Made by a program: the position numbers and the translations under genes. DNA of 64,000 nucleotides from Flavobacterium hibernum (lineage in GTDB: Bacteria; Bacteroidota; Bacteroidia; Flavobacteriales; Flavobacteriaceae): positions 124,001-188,000 of the forward strand of contig NZ_JPRK01000015.1 of assembly GCF_000832125.1 (NCBI RefSeq), read 5' to 3'. Positions 26,774 to 34,084 of this stretch are shown piece by piece. A model generated the notes under the pieces. The model searched no databases and had not been told where the DNA came from. It worked only from the letters and a program-made list of their open reading frames with translations. Within the stretch, counting starts at the first letter, position 1; every line of letters begins with the position of its first letter.

Positions 26774-27952
26774 TTAATACTCGAATGTTCCGTATTCGCT
26801 GGTAATAGTAAGTTTTTTAGCATCGGCTGCTTCTACTCTACCTACGATTTGTGCATCGACATTGAATGATTTTGAAATCGCAATAATATCTTGTGCAATG
26901 TTTTCCGGAACGTAAATTTCCATACGGTGACCGCAATTGAAAACTTGATACATTTCTTTCCAATCTGTTTTTGATTGCTCTTGAATTAACTTGAACAATG
27001 GCGGAACCGGAAATAAATTGTCTTTTATAATGTGTAAATTTTGAACGAAATGTAAAATTTTAGTTTGTGCTCCTCCACTGCAATGTACCATTCCGTGAAT
27101 TTCGTTTGGTGTGTAGGTGTCTAAAATTTTCTTAATAATTGGTGCATAAGTACGAGTTGGAGAAAGTACTAATTGACCAGCATTTATTGGGCTATCTTCT
27201 ACGGTATCTGTTAAGTTTACCTGACCTGAATAGATTAATTCTTCTGGTACAAGTGCATCATAACTTTCTGGATATTTTTTGGCTAAATATTTACCAAAAA
27301 CATCGTGACGGGCAGATGTTAAACCATTACTTCCCATTCCGCCATTGTAGCTTTTTTCGTAAGTTGCCTGACCAAAAGAGGTTAAACCAACAATTACGTC
27401 ACCTGCTTTAATATTAGCATTATCAACAACATCTGCACGTTTCATGCGAGCGGTTACTGTTGAATCTACGATTATGGTACGAACTACATCTCCAACATCG
27501 GCAGTTTCTCCTCCTGTTGAATGAATGGTTACTCCAAATGATTTTAATTCGTTGATTAATTCTTCGGTTCCGTTAATGATTGCTGAAATAACTTCGGCAG
27601 GAATTAAGTTTTTATTTCTTCCTATTGTAGACGAAAGTAAAATATTATCTGTTGCTCCAACACATAACAAATCATCAATATTCATGATTAATGCATCTTG
27701 AGCGATTCCTTTCCAAACCGAAATATCTCCTGTTTCTTTCCAATACATATACGCCAAAGACGATTTTGTACCTGCTCCGTCGGCGTGCATAATCAAGCAG
27801 TGATCTTCGTCCTGTGTTAAATAATCAGGAACAATTTTGCAAAATGCTTGAGGAAATAAACCTTTATCGATATTTTTTATGGCGTTGTGTACGTCTTCTT
27901 TTGATGCCGAAACACCTCTTTGCGCGTACCTTTTGCTAGAATCTGAACTCAT
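26774..27952 (-). CDS. purM: Phosphoribosylformylglycinamidine cyclo-ligase (AIR synthetase), Bacteroidota type
   Basis: 392 residues from the ATG at 27952 (MSSDSSKRYAQRGVSASK). A longer frame starting at 28030 (a GTG) lies upstream of the promoter box at 27979-27986, so it cannot be transcribed and is rejected. PurM closes the imidazole ring of aminoimidazole ribonucleotide with ATP, the fifth step of purine synthesis. Conserved parts visible are DADGAGTKSS-like HADGAGTKSS, NIDDLLCVGA and GEIHGMVHCSGGAQ. It is longer than the Escherichia coli enzyme, as is normal in this phylum. It is a single gene with a terminator of the curli operon just upstream. Confidence 0.95.
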   Translation of the reverse strand: MSSDSSKRYAQRGVSASKEDVHNAIKNIDKGLFPQAFCKIVPDYLTQDEDHCLIMHADGAGTKSSLAYMYWKETGDISVWKGIAQDALIMNIDDLLCVGATDNILLSSTIGRNKNLIPAEVISAIINGTEELINELKSFGVTIHSTGGETADVGDVVRTIIVDSTVTARMKRADVVDNANIKAGDVIVGLTSFGQATYEKSYNGGMGSNGLTSARHDVFGKYLAKKYPESYDALVPEELIYSGQVNLTDTVEDSPINAGQLVLSPTRTYAPIIKKILDTYTPNEIHGMVHCSGGAQTKILHFVQNLHIIKDNLFPVPPLFKLIQEQSKTDWKEMYQVFNCGHRMEIYVPENIAQDIIAISKSFNVDAQIVGRVEAADAKKLTITSEYGTFEY

Positions 27953-27978
27953 GTAACTTAGTTTGTGTTGATGTGGTG

Positions 27979-27986
27979 CAAAGATA
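27979..27986 (-). promoter_or_regulatory. purM -7 box
   Basis: TATCTTTG on the minus strand fits TAnnTTTG exactly and is 26 bases upstream of the purM ATG. Confidence 0.6.
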
Positions 27987-28033
27987 ATCTCTTTTTTTAA
28001 TTCTTTGATTGATTCGTGTGTCTGTTTCACAAA

Positions 28034-28065
28034 AAAATCGGCAGTTTGCTATAACTGCCGATTTT
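28034..28065 (-). terminator. Terminator of the curli operon
   Basis: The 13-bp perfect stem AAAATCGGCAGTT (28034-28046) / AACTGCCGATTTT (28053-28065) lies just downstream of the last gene of the curli operon, with a T-run on the minus strand. Confidence 0.85.
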
Positions 28066-28104
28066 CTGCAATAAAATTGGTTATAAAAAAATTGGTCTTT
28101 ACGG

Positions 28105-29589
28105 TTATTCCCAGTCTGGCATAAAGTATCCTGCAAACAAAACGACTCGTGAGTCTGTTACTGAGATACCACTTTTAACGATGTTTTTTACTGATACACC
28201 ATCATTTGAGGTGTTTGTAAAAATAACTTCGGCTTCATTTGGCGAATATCTGGCGTCATAATCGTTTGTTCCCGCTGGTTTGTTGCCAATAATTGCTGTT
28301 GCTGTTGCTGTTGTTAAATTGTATTCGAAAATTCTGCTGTCGAGTTGTCTGTAATTCTGATTTTCATACTCTGAAACATCTCTAGAATAAAGCAGTTTTT
28401 GTCCGGTCACAGAAAAATTTAATCCGCTTGTAGCTCCTTTATATCCTGAAAGTACTTGACTGAGCACATTTCCTGAAGTGTCTATGATATAAATTTCGAC
28501 ATTGTAGCCACTAACATCATTTACTTTTAATGCGATTTTTGTTCCGTCATTGCTCCAATCGCATTCTGAAATAAATTTACCTGTTGGTGTTTTGTAAATT
28601 TGTGCCAGACCGCTTCCGTTGTTATTTATTTTATACAATTTGTCAAAACTTGGATAAATAATTTCACTTCCGGAAGCATTCCAACTGAAACCAACAAAAT
28701 CTGAATTAAAACCGTTTATTGGAACTGAGTTTGTAATTTTTGTAACTCCGGAACCGTCTTCATTCATGGTGTAAATATGATTTTGTCCTCCGCTAGATCT
28801 TATAAAAGCAATTTTTCGGACTTGTGTATTTCTTCTTGGTCTCCAATTATTTGTTTCCAAACCTGTAAGCTGGTATTTATTTCCTGCATCATCAATAGAA
28901 TAAATTACATTATTATCACCTACTTTATTTACGCCTAAAAATCGCGTAGCAGGAAATGTCGATGTTGTAAATGAACTTACTGCACTCAAAATATCAACAT
29001 TTACGCCGTCATTTGCCGTTACTTGCCAGAAATATTTAACACCATACAATAATCCTGTTAGGGATAGTTTTTTGTCTTTAATACCTGTAAACACCTTTAC
29101 ATCGGTATTAGCATCATTTCGCAAAGTAACACTAAAGGTCAATACATCATTATCCGGATCTGTAGCAGTCCAAACCAGATCGAGTGCAATGTTTTGGCTA
29201 ACTGCATTATCTGTAGGTGTTGTTAAAACTGGTATTGCGGGCGGCTTGTTATTTGTTGTCGATTTTTTTAGCTCGAATATAACTTCTGCTGTATTATTGG
29301 CAGTTACTGATACTGATTCGAATTTTGCAACATAACCGTCTTTTTGGGCCTGAAAAGAATATTCTCCAATGGGTACTTTACTCATTACAAATTTCCCATC
29401 TGCATCTGTAAAAATGGTTCCCGAAGTAGGACTTGAAGTAATTTTTACATTTTCCATTGGCTCAAAGGTATCTGCTATCACAACTCTTCCGGTAACAGTA
29501 CCGTACCCAACTTGGTCTACTTTTTCTTCGCTACAAGAACTTAGCACTATAAAAAAAAGAAAACATAATTTAAAATATAAGTTATTCAT
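28105..29589 (-). CDS. Lipoprotein with carboxypeptidase-regulatory, fibronectin-like and TolB-type repeat domains
   Basis: 494 residues. The signal ends in VLSSC (Cys19 lipidated). A carboxypeptidase-regulatory-like beta domain (about 28-110: TVTGRVVIADTFEPMENVKI), a fibronectin-like domain (about 115-210: PAIPVLTTPTDNAV, VKYFWQVTAND) and a six-bladed TolB/WD-like propeller (about 215-490: IYTMNEDGSGVTKITNS, FSWNASGSEIIYP) follow in order. It is the last gene of the curli operon, 28 bases after csgG, and probably acts at the outer membrane. Its role in curli is inferred from position only. Confidence 0.8.
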   Translation of the reverse strand: MNNLYFKLCFLFFIVLSSCSEEKVDQVGYGTVTGRVVIADTFEPMENVKITSSPTSGTIFTDADGKFVMSKVPIGEYSFQAQKDGYVAKFESVSVTANNTAEVIFELKKSTTNNKPPAIPVLTTPTDNAVSQNIALDLVWTATDPDNDVLTFSVTLRNDANTDVKVFTGIKDKKLSLTGLLYGVKYFWQVTANDGVNVDILSAVSSFTTSTFPATRFLGVNKVGDNNVIYSIDDAGNKYQLTGLETNNWRPRRNTQVRKIAFIRSSGGQNHIYTMNEDGSGVTKITNSVPINGFNSDFVGFSWNASGSEIIYPSFDKLYKINNNGSGLAQIYKTPTGKFISECDWSNDGTKIALKVNDVSGYNVEIYIIDTSGNVLSQVLSGYKGATSGLNFSVTGQKLLYSRDVSEYENQNYRQLDSRIFEYNLTTATATAIIGNKPAGTNDYDARYSPNEAEVIFTNTSNDGVSVKNIVKSGISVTDSRVVLFAGYFMPDWE

Positions 29590-29617
29590 AATCTTCGCTT
29601 TAAATTATTTCAAAATG

Positions 29618-30991
29618 CTATTTTTTACTTTTATTTTTATTACTCGAAAAATAGTACGTAACTCCTAGTCCAAATTTATAGTAGTAATCGTCTCTGACTC
29701 CTGCTACCAGATAATCTAAATTATCTGAAAAATTGATATCATACTCTCCAAATAATTTTATCCCAATTGAATTAGAAACCAGATATTCTACTCCTGCACC
29801 AAATTGTACTTTCGAATGTGTATTTTCAAACTTCTTATTCATTCCAAAACCTCCACCTCCATATATATAAGGGCTAAATTTATCTTTTGGAAGCAGTAAA
29901 AGTTCCAAATTCAGGTCAAAAGTCAAATACCCTACGTCGATTATATCTTTATTAGCCAATAAAACGGCATTTGTAGAACCGCTAATATTAAGACCAGGGG
30001 TAATAAAGTATTTTAAGGCTCCTCTTCCCATAGGTTTTAATACCGGATTTGCATAATCTCCATCAACAAGTGAGGTTCCGCCTGCTATTTCGATAGCAAA
30101 CTTAGAGCGTCGTGGTTCAAGTTCTCGACCATATAAAGCAGTGCGATCTGCCACTTCATTTTCGACTGCATATTTTTTCATAGTAGCATCCAATTCTGCC
30201 GGAGTTGCATCTGCCAGCCAAATGTTGTCCTGAATTCCTTCTAAAACCATCGATTGAACGGCTTTTTCAATGGCTTCGGTAACTGCCATATGAACGGGTT
30301 CGTTTGTTGTATATCCTGTTTCTACTTCTAAGAGTCTTTTAAAACTTACATATTTAAACAAACTTTCGTCTATGGCTTGCGATAAGATTGTTTTTGAAAC
30401 GTAAACTGATTTTAAAATTTTTCCGTTTGAAGTCGAAACCATTCTCAAGTAAACTGTTACTCGATCCTGACGGTATTTTATAGAACCTCCTGTACCAAAG
30501 TATCTTGCCCCAAAACCTCCTGTGATAATATTAGAATCGTACGAAATAATTCCGCCCTCTAATAAAACCCCGGCGTATAACAATGGCGTTAATTGTGGTT
30601 CATTTGGATTTGCGTTTTTTGAATACTCTTGTCTTGTAGATCGAATCAGGTTTCTTTCCTGCAATAAGTTTCCAATATTTTCGCGTTCGATTGGTATAAA
30701 CCATTTAGAATCCTCTAAGGCTTTTAGCAATATTGAAGTTGCGCCCTGAGTCACGGCGGTACTAAAATTGCTTCCGTTTTCCTGAGGTTTATATTGTCCT
30801 GTTTGATCTCTAAATTTATAAACTCCAACCACAATTTGTTCTTTTGGTTTTGGAAGTTCTTTTAATAGAGAAGTTGCTGGTGTGCTTTCGCCCAGAACTG
30901 CTTTTTCTACTCCGGTTGGCTGATTGTAAAACGCACCGCAGCCAGAAAATAAAAGGACTAATAACAGTGTTAAGTAGTTATTTACTCTCAT
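29618..30991 (-). CDS. csgG: CsgG-like curli secretion channel with C-terminal extension
   Basis: 457 residues. The lipobox is LFSGC with Cys18. Residues about 40-260 match CsgG: VVGVYKFRDQTGQYK, then STAVTQGATSILLKAL, the PIERENIGNLLQER helix and LLEGGIISYDSNI. CsgG forms the nonameric outer-membrane pore that exports curli subunits. Usual CsgG proteins have about 260-280 residues; the extra ~190 at the C-terminus (about 270-457) look like an outer-membrane beta-barrel domain (GGGGFGMNKKF, FGAGVEYLV, FGLGVTYYF). The gene is 5 bases downstream of csgF in the same transcript. Confidence 0.9.
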   Translation of the reverse strand: MRVNNYLTLLLVLLFSGCGAFYNQPTGVEKAVLGESTPATSLLKELPKPKEQIVVGVYKFRDQTGQYKPQENGSNFSTAVTQGATSILLKALEDSKWFIPIERENIGNLLQERNLIRSTRQEYSKNANPNEPQLTPLLYAGVLLEGGIISYDSNIITGGFGARYFGTGGSIKYRQDRVTVYLRMVSTSNGKILKSVYVSKTILSQAIDESLFKYVSFKRLLEVETGYTTNEPVHMAVTEAIEKAVQSMVLEGIQDNIWLADATPAELDATMKKYAVENEVADRTALYGRELEPRRSKFAIEIAGGTSLVDGDYANPVLKPMGRGALKYFITPGLNISGSTNAVLLANKDIIDVGYLTFDLNLELLLLPKDKFSPYIYGGGGFGMNKKFENTHSKVQFGAGVEYLVSNSIGIKLFGEYDINFSDNLDYLVAGVRDDYYYKFGLGVTYYFSSNKNKSKK

Positions 30992-30996
30992 TATTA

Positions 30997-31401
30997 TTAT
31001 TTATTTGGAATGATTACTTGCGTCTGTTCTCCTGTAGTTGTATCTAATATATTGACCGATAGACCTTCGGATGAAGGATAGATATCGACAGAATAACTTC
31101 CAAAGGTGTATGAACCTACAGAAAGACCGTTTGTTCCAAATTGTTGTTTATAAAGTGAGCTTGAGATCTGACTTAACAACTGGGCATTTAAACTTGCTTT
31201 AAATTGCTCCAAATCTGTTTTTTGTGGCGTAACTGCTGTTTTATCTTTTAATTTATTTTGAGATTCAGCGCTATTTAATAGCCACTGGTAATTAAAAGTA
31301 TCACCGCCGAACGCAGGATTTACAGGCTTGTAAACGAATGCTTGCGATCTGACAAAAGGTGAAAGCAGAAGAAATAATGAGAGGCTTAAAATAAATTTCA
31401 T
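30997..31401 (-). CDS. csgF: CsgF-like curli assembly factor
   Basis: 134 residues with a signal peptide (about 1-19). The mature N-terminus QAFVYKPVNPAFGGDTFN carries the FxNPxFGG signature that plugs into the CsgG pore in Escherichia coli. The remainder includes a Gln-rich helix and a beta-hairpin. CsgF links the CsgB nucleator to the export pore at the cell surface. It lies between csgE and csgG. Confidence 0.92.
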   Translation of the reverse strand: MKFILSLSLFLLLSPFVRSQAFVYKPVNPAFGGDTFNYQWLLNSAESQNKLKDKTAVTPQKTDLEQFKASLNAQLLSQISSSLYKQQFGTNGLSVGSYTFGSYSVDIYPSSEGLSVNILDTTTGEQTQVIIPNK

Positions 31402-31417
31402 GACCTTAATGATAAAA

Positions 31418-31738
31418 TTAATACTGAGTGAAATACTTGCGTTGCTTTTCTAAATCTTTCAAGTAGTAAATAGTTGCATTTATAGATTCCTGAGCTACCG
31501 CTTCTAAAAATTCATCGTCCGGTCGTACTAAAAAATCATATATAACAGTGTTGTCTATCGAAACGGTTATTTTTGTATTTCTTCCAAAACTGTATTCTTC
31601 CGTTATAACAACTATTTTTTTTGCATTTATTCCAATATCATTGTACTTGTAATAATACTTATCGTAAAAATCTTTTCCCATTTTGGTTTTGGTATCATCG
31701 GTTACAATACCTCTTAACTCAAATCCATCAACGGGCAT
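31418..31738 (-). CDS. csgE: CsgE-like curli factor, possibly only the C-terminal half
   Basis: 106 residues from the ATG at 31738. The sequence DGFELRGIVTDDTKTKMGKDFYDKYYYKYN and later VRPDDEFLEAVAQESI match CsgE, the periplasmic factor that caps the CsgG pore and targets subunits. There is no signal peptide, so it would stay in the cytoplasm if translated alone. The preceding frame (31744-32154) does carry one, and its last ten codons hold a run of ten A. One extra A would put both in a single frame of 245 codons with no stop. See findings. If this reading is correct, this entry and the CsgH-like one are one gene. Confidence 0.85.
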   Translation of the reverse strand: MPVDGFELRGIVTDDTKTKMGKDFYDKYYYKYNDIGINAKKIVVITEEYSFGRNTKITVSIDNTVIYDFLVRPDDEFLEAVAQESINATIYYLKDLEKQRKYFTQY

Positions 31739-31743
31739 AATTA

Positions 31744-32154
31744 TTACATCATCTTTTTTTTTTCTTCACCCAGAACCACTCTGTCTTTTGCTATTATTTC
31801 TTTTTCTTCGTCATAAAATAACAGCAACACGATAACTTCGTCATCTCCACTTACATTGATTTGTGTAGCCGATAATTTTTTAACTTCATTTGGTTCTAGT
31901 GTAAAAATCCCTACTTGGGAATTATTAGATTGATTATTACTTTTATCATTATTTTTTATTACGGATAATCTATAAGAAGCACTTTTCATAACGTCGGTAA
32001 GATTTTCTGCTGTACCAGTAATTTTAAAGTTATCTTCTATTTTCTCTACATCTATTTTTGCTTTTATCTGGTTTTGAGGAACAGCAACCTGTGCCATTAA
32101 AACGGTGCTAAAAAACAAAAAACTCAAGAGGATATATCGGAATAAAAATTGCAT
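31744..32154 (-). CDS. CsgH-like domain, N-terminal half of a probable CsgE fusion
   Basis: 136 residues with a signal peptide (about 1-21, ending MAQ). The beta-rich body (KAKIDVEKIEDNFKITGTAEN, SYRLSVIKNNDKS, VIVLLLFYDEEKEII) resembles the CsgH-like/curli-chaperone segment that precedes CsgE in several Flavobacteria, from memory. It ends GEEKKKMM at an early stop created by the frame after the A10 run (plus-strand T10 at 31754-31763). It starts 5 bases after the csgB-like gene stop. Confidence 0.75.
   Translation of the reverse strand: MQFLFRYILLSFLFFSTVLMAQVAVPQNQIKAKIDVEKIEDNFKITGTAENLTDVMKSASYRLSVIKNNDKSNNQSNNSQVGIFTLEPNEVKKLSATQINVSGDDEVIVLLLFYDEEKEIIAKDRVVLGEEKKKMM
31754..31763 (-). 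other. A10 homopolymer at the CsgH/CsgE junction
   Basis: Ten consecutive A on the minus strand. With 10 A the upstream frame reads GAA GAA AAA AAA AAG ATG ATG TAA. With 11 A it reads on through GAT GAT GTA ATA ATT ATG into csgE without a stop. Confidence 0.8.
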
Positions 32155-32159
32155 TTCTT

Positions 32160-32702
32160 TTAGTTTAATTTGTTTAGGATAATAATAGCAGACCCATTTC
32201 CGTTTTGTGTGATTTTCATATCTTTAGAAATAGAGTTTGTGCCATAACTTTGTATTTTTTGATCGTTCCCATTCTGAATCATTTCTGTTTTTACATCATA
32301 ATTAGTTCGGAAGGAGTAATCTGAAATACTATTGTTTTTTCCTTGTTGGGATATCGTCTGAGATATTGTTTTGGCGTCTTTTACTAACAACAACTCATTG
32401 AAATCTCCTTTTTGTGAAACTGTAACATTAACTTTATTAGCATCAAGATCTGCTCTGACTGCATTGAAGTTTCCTATTTGCTGAATCAAAACTCCTTGAG
32501 ATAATTGTTGTACTTGTTCTAACTGTAATTGATCTGTACTTTTTTTGTTTACAGTCGATACTATACTTAATGCGGTATCTTTAGTATCAAACACAGATGA
32601 ACTATACGTTTTAAGACCTGAAGTATCTGCTTTTTCTTGTGCATGAAGTACCGGTATCAAAACAAAAAACATTAAAAAGAATATGTTTACTAAAATTTTC
32701 AT
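32160..32702 (-). CDS. csgB: CsgB-like minor curlin (nucleator)
   Basis: 180 residues with a signal peptide (about 1-21). Curlin-type repeats are visible: QQIGNFNAVRADLDAN, SQKGDFNELLLVKDAKTISQTI, QQGKNNSISDYS, IQNGNDQKIQSY and TQNGNGSAIIILNK, each with Q-x-G-x-x-N. Hydrophobic tails and fewer repeats than the next gene suggest the nucleator role of CsgB. It lies 80 bases after the csgA-like gene. Confidence 0.82.
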   Translation of the reverse strand: MKILVNIFFLMFFVLIPVLHAQEKADTSGLKTYSSSVFDTKDTALSIVSTVNKKSTDQLQLEQVQQLSQGVLIQQIGNFNAVRADLDANKVNVTVSQKGDFNELLLVKDAKTISQTISQQGKNNSISDYSFRTNYDVKTEMIQNGNDQKIQSYGTNSISKDMKITQNGNGSAIIILNKLN

Positions 32703-32782
32703 CTTTTTGATTGTTTTAAAATATGACAGCTAAAGCTAATTTAGCTGTCATATTTTTATATTTATCTTCTAAGTAATATTCC

Positions 32783-33691
32783 TTAGTGATTACTTTGATT
32801 TACGTTAGATAAATTTGAATTCCCTTGTTGGATTACAACACTTTCATTTCCTGTAGAAAGAGCTGAAAAAGCTGTTTGTATTGAATAAGAATGGTTACCG
32901 TTACCTTCTTGCAGTACATTTTCAACATTTCTGTATCCAGTTTGAGAAGAATCTGCTATATTATCTTTTCCAAATTGAAAATGATTAGATTCATTTCTAT
33001 TAGAAGCACTAGAGAAAAATCCTCCTGTTTGTGTTTGGTTAGATTCATTATTTATGCCACCTTGACTAGCATATGCTAAACCATAATTTCCATTTTGAGT
33101 TTGAGTAGCATTATTTTTACCATGAGGAGAAGCCGGTACTGAAGTTGTCAAAGCCGCCATTCCAGTAAATACAGCTGCAGTTGGTAATGGATTACCGCTG
33201 GTTCCCTGATCAATTGTTGCTTTATTGTGTTTACCGTCCTGATTTTGAGTCGCAGTATCTTCTCCTTTTAAATTTCCAGTAAGCAAACTATAGGTAACAA
33301 CAGTTTCATCTTGCCAAATTGTAGCATCGTTATTATCTCCAACTTGAGTTTGATAAGCTTTATTTCTCCAGTTATTTTGAGAGATAAAAGCTGTATTATC
33401 TTTACCATTTTGCCAAACCTCTGCTAAGTTATCATGAGAAATATTTCCCAACAAAGGTGCAGTCATTTGTCCTGGCAAAACTCCTTGATACACATCTGAC
33501 TGGTTGTGCATATTAGATTGTTTAATGCTTGAACTTTGTGCAGTTCCAATTTGATCAACATACGCATCTTGCGAAGTACCGGTTTGGTTTACATAACTGG
33601 TATTTGGAGCAATTGTTCCAGGCAGAATTTGTGCGGTTCCAATTGCGCTGACAAACAGCATCGCGGAGATGCTTAAAATTACTTTTTTCAT
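32783..33691 (-). CDS. csgA: CsgA-like major curlin subunit
   Basis: 302 residues with a signal peptide (about 1-20, ending GTAQ). The mature part is rich in Gln, Asn, Gly, Ser and Thr and has about ten curlin-like repeats of the form Q-x-G-x-x-N (DQIGTAQSSSIKQSN, WQNGKDNTAFISQNN, TQVGDNNDATIWQD, NQDGKHNKATIDQG, TQNGNYGLAYASQGG, QFGKDNIADSSQTG, QEGNGNHSYSIQT, QQGNSNLSNVNQS). Such repeats stack into amyloid fibres at the cell surface. The gene is the first of the curli operon and is twice as long as the enterobacterial CsgA. Confidence 0.85.
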   Translation of the reverse strand: MKKVILSISAMLFVSAIGTAQILPGTIAPNTSYVNQTGTSQDAYVDQIGTAQSSSIKQSNMHNQSDVYQGVLPGQMTAPLLGNISHDNLAEVWQNGKDNTAFISQNNWRNKAYQTQVGDNNDATIWQDETVVTYSLLTGNLKGEDTATQNQDGKHNKATIDQGTSGNPLPTAAVFTGMAALTTSVPASPHGKNNATQTQNGNYGLAYASQGGINNESNQTQTGGFFSSASNRNESNHFQFGKDNIADSSQTGYRNVENVLQEGNGNHSYSIQTAFSALSTGNESVVIQQGNSNLSNVNQSNH

Positions 33692-34084
33692 AATAAATAT
33701 ATTTAATTGGTTATTAATACAAGTTATTATGTAGGCTAAAGCATGGGGAATTTATGTACTCAAAATCTCATTTGAAAATAAAAGAATTTACTTTTTTTTT
33801 CTCTATCACATACTCAAAATTAGAAAACTTCCCGAAAATCAAAACAAGTATAAACACCTATTTTTCAATATATTAAAGTCTTTTCGATGAACTGTAAAAC
33901 TATCTCGATGAACTACTTCTTTTGTTTTTTTAGTTAGTAAGAAAAAAACTACTTGTTAATAATTAATGTAAAATTACCCCTGAACAAGTGTTAAAACAAC
34001 AATATAGAATCTGTTTTTTTAACATAATCACAAAAAAAAGCCTGTCTTTTTGAGACAGGCTTTGGTGGTATGTTTTTACAAATA
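33692..34084. promoter_or_regulatory. Curli promoter region and GSIII terminator region
   Basis: This 393-base gap has no gene. It holds TCGATGAACT direct repeats at 33884-33893 and 33905-33914, 21 bases apart. On the minus strand the first reads ACAGTTCAT, which fits the LytTR-type half-site consensus. A good terminator for glnN is at 34037-34063. I do not see a clear TAnnTTTG box before csgA. Confidence 0.5.
34037..34063 (-). terminator. Terminator of the GSIII gene
   Basis: The stem AAAGCCTGTCT / AGACAGGCTTT with a TTTTG loop lies about 20 bases beyond the GSIII stop, with an AAAAAA tract that becomes T on the minus strand. Confidence 0.85.

Noticed and set aside
27953..28030. Longer purM start
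   Set aside because: The extra 26 codons begin at a GTG upstream of the TATCTTTG box and in the terminator region of the curli operon.
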